A program made the translations under genes and the position numbers. Below are positions 45,302 to 54,353 of a DNA stretch of 64,000 nt, piece after piece. Source of the stretch: G963662605 sp963662605 (GTDB lineage Bacteria > Bacteroidota > Ignavibacteria > Ignavibacteriales > Ignavibacteriaceae); assembly GCA_963662605.1 (NCBI GenBank), contig OY759785.1, positions 2,046,001 through 2,110,000 on the forward strand, in the 5' to 3' direction. Positions within the stretch are counted from its first letter, which is position 1. Each line of letters starts with the position of its first letter. Below the pieces are notes generated by a model. The model searched no databases, was not told the origin of the DNA, and worked only from the letters and a program-made list of their open reading frames with translations.

Positions 45302-46315
45302 ATGAAGATCTATTCGAAAGCTGAGTTGAACAACTATCATCAATCACTCACGTATGATGATATCAGTCTAATTCCCACCCGTATCTCCTCAGTTAAATCA
45401 CGCTCCGAAGTCGTAATTCACGACACTTTTCTTGGTCACGAGTTATCAGTCCCGGTTTTATCAAGTCCCATGGATACCGTCACCGGAATTGAAATGGCGG
45501 TAGCCTTAGACAATATGGGATGTATAGGCATTCTTAACCGGTTTGACTCATCTTTGCATACAATTTTAGAAGACGACAATATTGCTAAATCACTGAAAAG
45601 TGTTTCGATAGCTCTGAATACCGACAAAGAAACCATTGAGCGGCTCGCCGAACGTAATTTCCTGATTTGTATTGATACGGCAAATGCGAATAACAGGGAA
45701 GTCCTAAAAAAGTGTGAAGAGGTTAAGAAGTACGGCGTTAAGGTTATCCTTGGCAATATTGCACATGGAGCTACGTTGGGCGATCTGGAAAATGCAGGCG
45801 CCGATGCTGTCCGTGTAGGTATAGGCAGCGGCAGTGTTTGTACGACTTCTGTGCAGACAGGTATCGGTATCGGGCAGGTCTCATCAACTCTGGATGTGCT
45901 GCATACCCGCAATGAAAAGAAATTGAAAATCAAAATTATCGCTGACGGCGGAATTAAAAGTGCGGGCGATGTTGCAAAAGCCCTGGCACTGGGTGCCGAT
46001 GTTGTCATGCTTGGACGCATGCTTGCCGGTACAAAAGAAACTCCGGGTGAGATTATAAAATATAACGGGCAGCTCTGGAAAAAATATCGCGGCTCCGCGT
46101 CATTCGGTGTGAAGATGAAGAACGAATTCATCGAAGGCGAAGAGACTATGGTTGCTTATAAAGGATTAGTCTCGAATGTTATTAACAGCATCTCCGACGG
46201 CGTTAAAAGCGCAATGAGCTACATGAACTGCCTCTCGTTGCAGGAACTGCGTCAGACAGAGACCTTCTCGGTTTTGAGCAATAGCTCATATATCGAGCGT
46301 CTGCCGAAAGCGTAA
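45302..46315 (+). CDS. guaC: IMPDH/GMP-reductase family enzyme, probably GMP reductase
   Basis: A 337-residue TIM-barrel protein without the CBS pair of typical IMP dehydrogenases. It starts SLTYDDISLIPTRISSVKSR, has LSSPMDTVTG, and carries the active-site cysteine loop GIGSGSVCTTSVQTGIGIGQ. The phosphate site ADGGIKSAGDVAKALALGAD and the flap with GEETMVAYKG are conserved. The short form and the loop favour GMP reductase (GMP to IMP), although a short IMPDH cannot be excluded. AGAGG precedes the ATG. Confidence 0.82.
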   Translation: MKIYSKAELNNYHQSLTYDDISLIPTRISSVKSRSEVVIHDTFLGHELSVPVLSSPMDTVTGIEMAVALDNMGCIGILNRFDSSLHTILEDDNIAKSLKSVSIALNTDKETIERLAERNFLICIDTANANNREVLKKCEEVKKYGVKVILGNIAHGATLGDLENAGADAVRVGIGSGSVCTTSVQTGIGIGQVSSTLDVLHTRNEKKLKIKIIADGGIKSAGDVAKALALGADVVMLGRMLAGTKETPGEIIKYNGQLWKKYRGSASFGVKMKNEFIEGEETMVAYKGLVSNVINSISDGVKSAMSYMNCLSLQELRQTETFSVLSNSSYIERLPKA

Positions 46316-46344
46316 GAGATAATTAAAAACCCCCAACACTTAAC

Positions 46345-46378
46345 TTCCTAACCCATGAGTGAACCCATGGGTTAGGAA
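46345..46378. terminator. Bidirectional terminator hairpin
   Basis: A perfect 13-bp inverted repeat (TTCCTAACCCATG and CATGGGTTAGGAA) with an 8-nt loop sits between the convergent guaC and FAH-family genes. An A-run follows on the plus strand, so the T-run lies on the minus-strand transcript; it could end transcription from either side. Confidence 0.7.
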
Positions 46379-46415
46379 AATAGAATTGATAAATAGTAAA
46401 GGTGAGTAGGTGTGG

Positions 46416-47075
46416 TTATGCTATCTCAGTTTCGATATGGCAGATGTTGCCGATACTACCTTGTAGTTTATCTCCGCGAACAACCTGACTCACTCCAGCC
46501 GGAGTTCCGGTGAAAATCAAATCTCCGGGTTCCAATTTCAATCGTTCCGAGACATAGGATATTATTGCAGCAGGGGTGAATATCATGGTGCTTAAGGATG
46601 CCTGTTGTCTGGTTTCGCCATTGACCTGTAATGAGATATCCTCTTTGAGAATGTTCGGTACTGAACTGTGCGATACGAATTCAGAGACAACTGCGGAGGT
46701 GTCGAAACACTTTGACAGTGTCCATGGTTCGCCTTTGGATATTTGTTCGCTTTGCAGATCGCGGAGCGTCATATCAAGTCCGACACCGTAGCCTGCGATG
46801 CCTTTCAAAGCTTTCTTTTCATCAACGCTTTTCATCTCGCTTCCTACCAGTACGACCAGTTCAATTTCATGATGAAGGTTCTGGGAGTAAGCCGGATGAA
46901 TAACGTTCTGACCTGATTGAATAAGCACGGATGCGGGTTTAAGAAAGATTACCGGAAAAGCGGGGAGTTCGTGACCCAGCTCTTTTGCATGTGCGGCGTA
47001 GTTTCTGCCGACGCAAATGATCTTTCCGACATTGATTTTTTCCTGAGCACCGTGAAATTTTACATAGTGGAGCAT
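46416..47075 (-). CDS. Fumarylacetoacetate hydrolase (FAH) family protein
   Basis: 219 residues, a one-domain FAH-fold protein. It starts with KIICVGRNYAAHAKELGHE; metal-site acidic residues are in LHHEIELVVLVG and the motif GYGVGLDMTLRDLQ, and the C-terminal GDLIFTGTPAGVSQVVRGD is diagnostic. Members act on acylpyruvates or as oxaloacetate tautomerases/decarboxylases. It lies 10 bp downstream of the RmlD-like gene on the same strand. Confidence 0.9.
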   Translation of the reverse strand: MLHYVKFHGAQEKINVGKIICVGRNYAAHAKELGHELPAFPVIFLKPASVLIQSGQNVIHPAYSQNLHHEIELVVLVGSEMKSVDEKKALKGIAGYGVGLDMTLRDLQSEQISKGEPWTLSKCFDTSAVVSEFVSHSSVPNILKEDISLQVNGETRQQASLSTMIFTPAAIISYVSERLKLEPGDLIFTGTPAGVSQVVRGDKLQGSIGNICHIETEIA

Positions 47076-47085
47076 ATTGAGCCTG

Positions 47086-47988
47086 TTACATCTTGTGAAT
47101 GATTATGTTCAATTCTTGTTGTATTGAATCCCTCAGCGGGGGTTGGGTAATCCCCAGAGCCAAGAGTTTGGAAATATCCATTGAGACATCCTCAACCACC
47201 GGGTTGGAGGGAATATCTTTCAATGAAATCGGTTGTATGAGCGTTTTATCAAATCCGCCTAACTCACAAACCATTTCACCTACCTGAACGCGGGGGGTTC
47301 TTTCGGGTCCGGCAAGATTAATTATGTCACTTGCTGTATCCAACGAGGCCACCTCGGAGATTATTCTGGCTGCTTCGCGTAGTGAAAGGGTAGAGCGGTA
47401 CTGGTCATGGAACAGTCTGACAGTTTTTCCTTGTTGCAATGATTTTATCATTTCCTCAAAGAAGCATGGCGCGTGGTTTTTTCCGGCGCCAAATAAAAGT
47501 GCTGTTCTAAAAATTATATATTCAGCTCCTGATTGCTGAATCTTCCGTTCACCCATAAGCTTTGTTTCCGCATACAGAGATACAGGAATGAGTTTTGCAT
47601 CTTCTTTCAGTAATGAACCACGGTATCCGGCATAGACCAGATCCGTTGATGTGTAAAAAATTTTTGCACCGGTCTTTTTGCACAACCCGGCAAGATGATT
47701 TGTCGCATCTACATTGGTTTTGAATACTATGGAATCATCCAGCTTGTCGGCCTGAGCGGGATTTGAAACCGCCGCCGTGTGAATGACTATCTCGGGTTGA
47801 AACTCATCAAAAAGGGTTTTAACGAAAGCGTAATCGTTGATATCTCCCTGACGGTTAGGGAATTGCAGGCAATTTCCGGGATGGCTTCTATAAAGTGTTA
47901 AAATGTCATTGTGCTGGGACAATTGCTCGTTGAGGTACTGTCCGAGTAATCCGCCCCCTCCGGTAATAAGAATTCTTTTTGAAGCCAT
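47086..47988 (-). CDS. RmlD-like NAD(P)-dependent reductase
   Basis: A 300-residue short-chain dehydrogenase of the dTDP-4-dehydrorhamnose reductase type. It has the Rossmann loop ILITGGGGLLGQYL, VIHTAAVSNPAQAD, and the catalytic Tyr-x3-Lys in SLYAETKLMGERK with a serine/threonine in FYTSTDLVYAG. No other rhamnose genes are nearby, so a generic sugar-nucleotide or other reductase is possible. Confidence 0.82.
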   Translation of the reverse strand: MASKRILITGGGGLLGQYLNEQLSQHNDILTLYRSHPGNCLQFPNRQGDINDYAFVKTLFDEFQPEIVIHTAAVSNPAQADKLDDSIVFKTNVDATNHLAGLCKKTGAKIFYTSTDLVYAGYRGSLLKEDAKLIPVSLYAETKLMGERKIQQSGAEYIIFRTALLFGAGKNHAPCFFEEMIKSLQQGKTVRLFHDQYRSTLSLREAARIISEVASLDTASDIINLAGPERTPRVQVGEMVCELGGFDKTLIQPISLKDIPSNPVVEDVSMDISKLLALGITQPPLRDSIQQELNIIIHKM

Positions 47989-48029
47989 GAAATTGCTGTA
48001 TTTTGGATGAATTATGTATCAAAAATAAT

Positions 48030-48060
48030 AAAAATCCCGCAAGTTCATTGCGGGATTTTT
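48030..48060 (-). terminator. Terminator downstream of the lipoprotein gene
   Basis: An 11-bp inverted repeat (AAAAATCCCGC / GCGGGATTTTT) with a 9-nt loop and T-runs on both strands, immediately past the lipoprotein stop. Confidence 0.85.
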
Positions 48061-48084
48061 ATAAAGATTTATAAAAACACTTTC

Positions 48085-48516
48085 TTAGTCATTCGCTAAT
48101 TCAAGTCGTTTTTCAAATGTAGCTTTCTGATTCCCAAGTTCATCGGTAATATTGAAAACTACTTTATATTCTCCGGCAGTATATGTCGAGTCCAGTTCAA
48201 ACTGCGATTCCAGTGGGATATCAGACAGCTTTTCTTTACTCTCCTGACTGGCGGTGCCAGTGTACAATTTCGTTTTTGTTGCTCCGGATGGTGTAACGAG
48301 GTCAACGGTGTATGTGAGATTAGAGGCAAAGGCGTTGTTGGCTTCTTTCTGCAAAAAACCCTTAACACGAACAGAAGCATTAACGTCCCAGCCGCCGTCA
48401 CCGAGGTCATAGGCAAATGCTTCGCCGCTAAATGCCTGTAATTTATCAGGGGCTTTTGAACTGCATCCGGCAAGAACAAGAACAGTCAGTAATGCCGTAA
48501 AATATAATTTTTTCAT
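48085..48516 (-). CDS. Small lipoprotein with Ig-like beta domain
   Basis: 143 residues with a lipoprotein signal peptide (lipobox LAGC, MKKLYFTALLTVLVLAGCSS). The mature part is a single beta-sandwich-like domain (VNASVRVKGFLQKEAN, YKVVFNITDELGNQKATFEKRL) with no catalytic motif. It is probably anchored in the outer or inner membrane. Function unknown; it stands between serC and the RmlD-like gene and has its own terminator. Confidence 0.75.
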   Translation of the reverse strand: MKKLYFTALLTVLVLAGCSSKAPDKLQAFSGEAFAYDLGDGGWDVNASVRVKGFLQKEANNAFASNLTYTVDLVTPSGATKTKLYTGTASQESKEKLSDIPLESQFELDSTYTAGEYKVVFNITDELGNQKATFEKRLELAND

Positions 48517-48587
48517 TGTAACTCCATTGCTATAAACAGAGACTGCCGTAACGTTCCCGGCACGGCAGTACTGTATTATAAATTTTA

Positions 48588-49676
48588 TTAACCGTTTTTA
48601 GCCTGAAACTCTTTCATGAATGCAACGAGATCTTCAACGCCTTTTTTCGGGAATGCGTTATAGATAGAGGCACGGAGTCCGCCGACGGAACGGTGGCCTT
48701 TCAAGCCGTCAAAGCCTGCTTTTGTTGCTTCGCTGATCAGTTTCTTTTCTAATTCTTCAGTAGGCAGGTTGAAAGTCACGTTCATAAGTGAACGGCTGTC
48801 TTTCAAAGCATGGCCTTTAAAATATCCGCCGCTTGCGTCTATGCAATCATAAAGGATACCGGCTTTTTCAAGATTAGTTTTATACATTGCATCAAGTCCG
48901 CCGTTTTTCAACAACCATTTAGCAACGAGACCCACGATGTAAATACCGAATACGTTACAGGTGTTATATAACGAATCATTTTCAGCGTGCGTTTTATAGT
49001 TCAGCATCGTATGCAGACTGTCCTGTGAGCGTTCCAGCATATCTTTGCGGACGATAACAAGAGCAAGTCCGGAAGGGCCGATATTCTTTTGCGCGCCGGC
49101 ATAAATGAGCGCGTATTTATTAACATCTATTTTTTTGTGCATGATATCCGAAGAAGCATCACAGATCAGGGGTACATTACCGACTTCCGGTTCTTTATGC
49201 CATTCAGTTCCGTATATCGTATTGTTCGATGTGAAGTGGACATACGCAGCTTCCGGATCGAGTTTTAATTCTGCCTGTGTAGGAATTCTATTGAATGTTT
49301 CTGCTTCGGTTGAAGCCGCAATATTCACAGTTCCGACTCTTTTAGCTTCTTTAACGGCTTTCTTTGACCATACACCCGTTAAAATGTAGTCGGCTTTATT
49401 TACCGGAGGCATAAGATTCAACGGGATCATGGAGAACTGCAAGCTCGCGCCGCCATGAAGGAAAAGGATTTCGTAGTTATCATTCAAATCAAGCAGCTTG
49501 TGGAGGTTTGCTTTTGCAGTTTGATGAATTTCGTCATATACTTTTGATCTATGGCTTATCTCGAGAATTGACATTCCGACACCGGGGAGGGCAAATAAAT
49601 TTTCCTGTGCTTCTTTTAAAACGTCTTCCGGTAGAATTGCCGGACCGGCGCTAAAATTATATATTCTCTTTTCCAT
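48588..49676 (-). CDS. serC: Phosphoserine aminotransferase
   Basis: About 362 residues from ATG at 49676, supported by GGAG a few bases upstream and the family N-terminus YNFSAGPAILPEDVL; the longer open frame is not needed. The PLP lysine is in IYAGAQKNIGPSGLALVIV, and substrate-binding motifs include HGGASLQFSMIPLNL and GHRSVGGLRASIYNA. It converts 3-phosphohydroxypyruvate to phosphoserine in serine synthesis (and acts in PLP synthesis). Confidence 0.95.
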   Translation of the reverse strand: MEKRIYNFSAGPAILPEDVLKEAQENLFALPGVGMSILEISHRSKVYDEIHQTAKANLHKLLDLNDNYEILFLHGGASLQFSMIPLNLMPPVNKADYILTGVWSKKAVKEAKRVGTVNIAASTEAETFNRIPTQAELKLDPEAAYVHFTSNNTIYGTEWHKEPEVGNVPLICDASSDIMHKKIDVNKYALIYAGAQKNIGPSGLALVIVRKDMLERSQDSLHTMLNYKTHAENDSLYNTCNVFGIYIVGLVAKWLLKNGGLDAMYKTNLEKAGILYDCIDASGGYFKGHALKDSRSLMNVTFNLPTEELEKKLISEATKAGFDGLKGHRSVGGLRASIYNAFPKKGVEDLVAFMKEFQAKNG

Positions 49677-49768
49677 TAGAACTCCAATTGATAAATGAAT
49701 AATCAAAAATTTGATATATAAAATACCTGATTTTAGGCTTTCCCTCAAAGGAAATTAAACTATTTTTT

Positions 49769-50560
49769 TCAGCCGAGAAGGTCATTAATCGAGTTAAAAA
49801 CAAACGTCGGTTTCACGTCCGAGTTGCCATTGATAAAGTTTTTTACGCCGGTCATGACAAGGGCAGTATCTATCCCGAAATCGTTTCCCATTTTAATGTC
49901 AGTCTCCAGCCTGTCACCGATCAAAAGAAGTTTTTCCGGGGGAAGCTGAATAAACTCAAAAATAGTGTCCATCATTAAAGGCGAGGGTTTCCCGAATACG
50001 ATTTCCGGTTTCCGGTGTGTTCTTTTTTCCAAAGCTGCAAGCGTTGCACCGGCATCCCATATCTCGCCTTCGTCAACGGGACATGTATTGTCGGTATTTA
50101 CTGCAAGGAATTGGGCGCCAAGTTCGAGACTGTGGGCAGCAATTTCCAGCTTGGGAAATGTCAATGCACGATCCAACGTTACCAGAACAATATCCACATT
50201 TAGGGCATTATCGGTGAAAGTTAAACCATATTTCTCGATTTCCCTCACAAATGTCGGCTCGGATATTGCAAAGAACTTTGCACCGGCGCAATTCTTTTCT
50301 AAATATCTGCCTGCGACAAGCGTTGCATTAAATACTTCAGAGGGGGAGAGTTTTATTCCGTGTCCCGAAAGAAATTCATAATATTCTTCAGCCGTCCCCG
50401 TGGTTTTATTGGATACGAATGCAACTTTTTTATTGAGCTTTCTCAGTTTGTTGATGGTAATATCGGCTCCGGGTACAATATGGGAGCCACGGTAGACTGT
50501 TCCATCGAGGTCGAAGATGATACCGTCGTAATTGGATAGTGAAAAATTTTTATCCGGCAA
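49769..50560 (-). CDS. HAD-IIA (NagD-like) phosphatase
   Basis: 263 residues with HAD motifs: the nucleophile DxD in IIFDLDGTVYRGSHI, motif II in VAFVSNKTTG, the lysine in VFGKPSPLMMDTIFE, and the acidic motif LLIGDRLETDIKMG. The cap insert is of the NagD/4-nitrophenylphosphatase type. Its cytosolic phosphatase substrate is unknown (phosphoglycolate or nucleotides in relatives). It is upstream of serC on the same strand. Confidence 0.9.
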   Translation of the reverse strand: MPDKNFSLSNYDGIIFDLDGTVYRGSHIVPGADITINKLRKLNKKVAFVSNKTTGTAEEYYEFLSGHGIKLSPSEVFNATLVAGRYLEKNCAGAKFFAISEPTFVREIEKYGLTFTDNALNVDIVLVTLDRALTFPKLEIAAHSLELGAQFLAVNTDNTCPVDEGEIWDAGATLAALEKRTHRKPEIVFGKPSPLMMDTIFEFIQLPPEKLLLIGDRLETDIKMGNDFGIDTALVMTGVKNFINGNSDVKPTFVFNSINDLLG

Positions 50561-50625
50561 TTGCGTTTCACATTATTTGAATGAATAAAAACTCTCAAAA
50601 ATTACGGAAAATTTAAAGAAAATCC

Positions 50626-50656
50626 TCTCCCGGAGAAATAATTCTTCTCCGGGAGA
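50626..50656 (-). terminator. Hairpin downstream of the rhodanese gene
   Basis: A 12-bp inverted repeat (TCTCCCGGAGAA / TTCTCCGGGAGA) with a short loop, 32 bp past the rhodanese stop. A-rich and T-rich flanks make it a plausible terminator. Confidence 0.6.
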
Positions 50657-50687
50657 AAAAATCCATTATGATAAATATTTAGTAAAT

Positions 50688-51029
50688 TTAACGGTTGGTA
50701 TATGCGGACATTCCGCCGAGGACATTCAATGCTGTGAATCCGTTTTTATTGAGGTACTTTGCCGCGCTTCTGGAACGGGAGCCTGACTGGCAGATGACTG
50801 CAATTTCGCGAGTTTTGAATTTCTCTAATTCCTTCATCCTTGAACTTAATTCTTGTAACGGGATATTAATTGCCGAAGGGATTTTTTTATATGAACCTTT
50901 GCATTCCGAAGCTGTTCTAACATCGAGTACCAGAACCGCATTTGTTTTCAATTTTTTACTGAATTCTTCAGCAGAGATATTAATATTAGGCGCAGAGCTT
51001 TTACCGAATAAACCGAAAAGAGAGAACAT
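50688..51029 (-). CDS. Single-domain rhodanese
   Basis: 113 residues with the catalytic loop IAVICQSGSRSRSAAKYL (active Cys followed by a six-residue loop) and the conserved VLDVRTASECKGSYKKIPSAINIPL split over two strands. The N-terminus (MFSLFGLFGKS) is slightly hydrophobic but is not a clear signal peptide. A sulfur-transfer or thiol-handling protein; it lies near FmdB- and OsmC-like genes of the same strand, which also act in thiol or peroxide chemistry. Confidence 0.9.
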   Translation of the reverse strand: MFSLFGLFGKSSAPNINISAEEFSKKLKTNAVLVLDVRTASECKGSYKKIPSAINIPLQELSSRMKELEKFKTREIAVICQSGSRSRSAAKYLNKNGFTALNVLGGMSAYTNR

Positions 51030-51106
51030 GATATATACCTTAGTTTAACTAGTTTAAAAATATTTATAAATTGTTATTGTAGGGATAACGTCAAATCTTA
51101 AAAAAG

Positions 51107-51214
51107 TGAACTCACCCCAACCCCTCTCCGCGCCACCGGCGGGCAAGCTTAAAAAGAGAGGGGTTGGCCCTGAAATGTTGGTTTGTTGCAAATTTGTCTG
51201 GCGGGGTGAGTTCA
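51107..51214. repeat. Hairpin repeat, TGAACTC family, copy 1
   Basis: The 12-bp terminal inverted repeats TGAACTCACCCC and GGGGTGAGTTCA enclose a second perfect 12-bp inverted repeat (CCAACCCCTCTC at 51117-51128, GAGAGGGGTTGG at 51156-51167). The hairpin loop holds a nested palindrome CGCCACCGGCG. It is noncoding and lies between the rhodanese and FmdB-like genes. A second copy in opposite orientation is at 56812. Confidence 0.75.
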
Positions 51215-51245
51215 TTTTATTTGAAATGCAGAAGAAGATACTTGT

Positions 51246-51491
51246 TTAGTTATGACTGCAAGCGCCGCCGCAGCACCCGCCGCTACTGGGAATGTTAGTT
51301 TGGCATGAACCATCGCTGCATCCGCCGAAATCAGCGTGCGAATCCGCTTTGGCAGCAAAGGATGAGAATAATTTCTTGTTTTGTTTTGAGCCGCAATTAG
51401 GGCAGACTACCTCATCGGTTGTCACGCTGGATTTGTGCAGCATATCAAATTTTTTATTGCATTTATCGCATCTATATTCGTAAATCGGCAT
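51246..51491 (-). CDS. FmdB-type zinc-ribbon protein
   Basis: 81 residues. The N-terminal zinc ribbon (MPIYEYRCDKCNKKFD then VVCPNCGS) is the FmdB family hallmark. The C-terminus is rich in Cys and Gly (GGCSDGSCQ, GGCCGGACSHN), which could bind an additional metal. Function unknown. Confidence 0.88.
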   Translation of the reverse strand: MPIYEYRCDKCNKKFDMLHKSSVTTDEVVCPNCGSKQNKKLFSSFAAKADSHADFGGCSDGSCQTNIPSSGGCCGGACSHN

Positions 51492-51521
51492 AAAAGACCT
51501 TTAGTAATTACTATGTAATAT

Positions 51522-51956
51522 TTATACAAAATGAAGAACAGGCTGTAAGCTAACTTTTGTTTTCATTGAATTGGAAATTAAGCAATTTGCCTCAGATTTT
51601 TCCAAAATTCTCAATGCTCTCGCTTCATCCGTTCCGGCAGGCAGTGTGAGTTCCGGTTTGATTACAATTTCCGCGATGGCAAACTTGCCGTCAACTTTAT
51701 CAAGCTTACCTACGGCATCGGCTTTATATGCAATAAACTCTAATTTTGAATTTTCAGCAATAGCCAGAAACGTGGTCATCATACAGACATTAGCAGCGGC
51801 AACAAATAAGTGCTCGGGCGACCAGATATTCGGCACGCCTTTGGCAAATTCAGGAGGAGTAGCGACTGTAATAGAGGGCAGAGTTTCCTCGCTCATTTCA
51901 CCCACGCGATCGTGTTTCCAGGTTACGGTGTTATTATATATGTAGGGTAATTCCAT
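51522..51956 (-). CDS. OsmC-family protein
   Basis: 144 residues with the OsmC fold and the two redox cysteines in NVCMMTTFLAIAE and SEANCLISNSM. These reduce organic hydroperoxides in Ohr/OsmC enzymes. The motif PEHLFVAAA precedes the first cysteine as in the family. Just downstream on the same strand are the FmdB-like and rhodanese genes. Confidence 0.9.
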   Translation of the reverse strand: MELPYIYNNTVTWKHDRVGEMSEETLPSITVATPPEFAKGVPNIWSPEHLFVAAANVCMMTTFLAIAENSKLEFIAYKADAVGKLDKVDGKFAIAEIVIKPELTLPAGTDEARALRILEKSEANCLISNSMKTKVSLQPVLHFV

Positions 51957-52087
51957 AAATTCTCCATTCTATAAACATTTTCTATTCGTAGGATGCAAAA
52001 ATTGCCTGAAGGTTGCAGAAATACTGAAACTTTCCTCTTTATACTTTTTCATAAAACAGTTATCTTGCACGAGTTTAAAAATGTAAA

Positions 52088-52924
52088 ATGAATAGAAGAG
52101 AATTTGTAAAATATAGTCTTGGTCTCTCAGCCGGAGCGCTGCTCGCAAGTTATCCTGTCTTTATCGAAAGATATATGATTGCTGTAAATCATTACGATAT
52201 ACCGGTGCCGAATCTGCCTTCCGCGTTTGAGGGTTTTACCATCTGTCAGTTAAGTGACATTCATTACGGTACACTTACACCGATGATTATGGTGGACTAC
52301 GTCCTGAAGACTGCGATGCAGCAGGAAACAGATGTTATTGTCTGTACGGGCGATTATACACGTAACCGTAAAGATAATCGCGAGATTGAAGAAATATGGA
52401 AGAAACTTTTCAATTTAAAAGCCAAACGCGGAGTCTATTCGGTTCTTGGGAACCATGATGAATGGAGCGGCTTGGAGCACTCTCTTGAATGGCTTGAAAA
52501 AAGCGGTCAAAGTGTACGGCATAAATCCAAAAAAATCACCATCGGAAAGCAGCATATTTGGATTGGTGGAGCCGGCGATTTGTGGACCGATAAATTAGGA
52601 GTTGATAATGCATTTGAACATGTCCCCCACAAGGATTGTAAAATTTTATTAGCCCACAATCCTGATACAGCTGACAGGGATTACGATACCCGTGTTGATC
52701 TTATTTTGTCGGGACATACCCACGGCGGGCAGATAAATATTCCGTTTTACGGTCCGCTGATATTGCCCGTCAAAAATAAAAAATACACTCACGGCTATAT
52801 AGAAACCGAACGCAGCAGCCTGTTCATCAGCAGGGGAATCGGCTGGGCAATAGCGCCGATAAGATTTAATTGTCCACCTGAAATTGCTGTGCTGCATCTA
52901 AAACGAAAAGAAAATAAAACTTAG
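52088..52924 (+). CDS. YkuE-like metallophosphoesterase with twin-arginine signal
   Basis: 278 residues. The N-terminus NRREFVKYSLGLSAGALLAS is a twin-arginine-type signal. Phosphoesterase motifs follow in order: QLSDIHYG, VCTGDYT, VLGNHDEW, LLAHNPD and LSGHTHGGQI, giving all dinuclear metal ligands. It is probably exported and acts on phospholipid-like or other phosphoesters at the membrane. It ends at a strong terminator shared with the convergent hydroxylase operon. Confidence 0.9.
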   Translation: MNRREFVKYSLGLSAGALLASYPVFIERYMIAVNHYDIPVPNLPSAFEGFTICQLSDIHYGTLTPMIMVDYVLKTAMQQETDVIVCTGDYTRNRKDNREIEEIWKKLFNLKAKRGVYSVLGNHDEWSGLEHSLEWLEKSGQSVRHKSKKITIGKQHIWIGGAGDLWTDKLGVDNAFEHVPHKDCKILLAHNPDTADRDYDTRVDLILSGHTHGGQINIPFYGPLILPVKNKKYTHGYIETERSSLFISRGIGWAIAPIRFNCPPEIAVLHLKRKENKT

Positions 52925-52936
52925 AACTCATTCCAG

Positions 52937-52965
52937 AAAAAAGCCGCTCTCGGAGCGGCTTTTTT
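52937..52965. terminator. Strong bidirectional terminator
   Basis: GCCGCTC and GAGCGGC with a 3-nt loop, flanked by six A on the left and six T on the right. It sits between the convergent metallophosphoesterase gene and the molybdenum hydroxylase operon. Confidence 0.9.
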
Positions 52966-53028
52966 ATAGTTTCTATAAGATCAAAATGCTATTACGGTTC
53001 CCGAGCTTGCGAGGGGTCGAGAAGACTT

Positions 53029-53484
53029 TTACGCTTCTTTCACTGCTTCAATAATCTGCTTATAACCTGTACATCTGCAAAGGTTGCCGGCAATCGCATC
53101 TTTGATTTCTTCCTCCGTCGGGTTGGGATTTTCCTGAAGCAATGCTTCGGAGGACATCAACATTCCCGGAGTGCAGAAACCACATTGAACAGCGCCGTGT
53201 TCAATAAAGCTTTTTTGCAACGGGTGTAAGTTTTCGCCTTTTGCAAGTCCTTCAACCGTTGTGATTTCACTTCCGTCAGCTTGAGCCGCGAGAACAAGGC
53301 ATGAGTTAACCGCGCGTTTATTCATGATAATAGTGCACGCACCGCATTCACCAACGCCGCATCCTTCTTTCGTTCCGGTAAAGTCAAACTCTTCACGTAA
53401 AAGGTCAATTAATCGCTGGGCTGTCGTAACGTCAGCTTCAACATTTTTTCCGTTCAGTATGAATGATATATGTGTCGTTTTCAT
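53029..53484 (-). CDS. Molybdenum hydroxylase iron-sulfur subunit (XdhC/CoxS type)
   Basis: 151 residues with two [2Fe-2S] sites: a plant-type ferredoxin set in GCGVGECGACTI plus NSCL, and the second in QCGFCTPGML plus GNLCRCTGYKQI. It passes electrons from the molybdenum centre to FAD. Its start overlaps the end of the FAD-subunit gene by 4 bp. Confidence 0.95.
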   Translation of the reverse strand: MKTTHISFILNGKNVEADVTTAQRLIDLLREEFDFTGTKEGCGVGECGACTIIMNKRAVNSCLVLAAQADGSEITTVEGLAKGENLHPLQKSFIEHGAVQCGFCTPGMLMSSEALLQENPNPTEEEIKDAIAGNLCRCTGYKQIIEAVKEA

Positions 53485-54353
53485 TGTTCTTTCCCAAAAA
53501 TTAATTTACTGAGCTCCTGATAGAAAAGCTGCTGTACTACAGGTAGTTTGTATGGAGACGACCAGCGTAAACCGGTTACTTCCAAAATGTGCTTACCGAG
53601 TGCTATAGCTGCTTCTTTCAGATTCTCTTTCTCACACTTGGTATTCTTCAGTTTGTTTTCCAACTCAGGAAAGCGATTTCCAATCGGTGTTAGTGCACCG
53701 CTGGCGATTCTTGCATCCACAATAGTGTCGCCTTCGATTTTCAAGAGTATGGCAAGTGTGATTCTGCTGATAGAGACTGACTCTCTTCTGCCTAATTTAT
53801 AAAATACACCCTTCCAGCCTTCCGGCATCTTTGGAATGTGAATCTTCGTAACGATTTCATGAGCTTTGAGCTGCGTTTTATACGGTTTCTGAAGGAATTT
53901 TTGCAGCGGTATGGTATAACTGCCATCGGCCGAGTGAATTTCAAGATACGCATCATAAACAAGCAGAGACGGAATACTGTCGGCGCAAGGTGCGTTATTG
54001 ACTATGTTTCCTGCCAACGTCGCTCTGTTGCGGATTTGCAAACTGCCGACTGTTGAAGAAGCATGCACGAGAAGAGGGAAGTATTTTTTTACGATAGGAT
54101 TTTTGATCACTTCGATAAAAGTGCAAGCCGCACCGACAACAATTTCGTCACCGGTTTCTTCGATTTGTCTCAGTTCGCTCAGTCCGGAAAGGTCGAGCAG
54201 GCCGGAGACTTCTTTATATCGTGCAGAGCCCTGCTGAAAAGCGGGTATAACATCAGTCCCGCCTGCAATAATTCTTGCATTGAGGTTTTCTTTGAGGAAT
54301 ACTAATGCTTCCTGCAAAGTTTTAACTTTTACGAAATCAATTACAGGTATCAT
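53481..54353 (-). CDS. Molybdenum hydroxylase FAD-binding subunit (XdhB/CoxM type)
   Basis: A 290-residue FAD protein of the xanthine dehydrogenase family with FAD motifs IIAGGTDVIPAF and RNRATLAGNIVNNAPCADS. It follows the large-subunit gene with a 1-bp overlap and precedes the iron-sulfur gene, which is the normal arrangement of a three-chain enzyme. Confidence 0.94.
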   Translation of the reverse strand: MIPVIDFVKVKTLQEALVFLKENLNARIIAGGTDVIPAFQQGSARYKEVSGLLDLSGLSELRQIEETGDEIVVGAACTFIEVIKNPIVKKYFPLLVHASSTVGSLQIRNRATLAGNIVNNAPCADSIPSLLVYDAYLEIHSADGSYTIPLQKFLQKPYKTQLKAHEIVTKIHIPKMPEGWKGVFYKLGRRESVSISRITLAILLKIEGDTIVDARIASGALTPIGNRFPELENKLKNTKCEKENLKEAAIALGKHILEVTGLRWSSPYKLPVVQQLFYQELSKLIFGKEQ

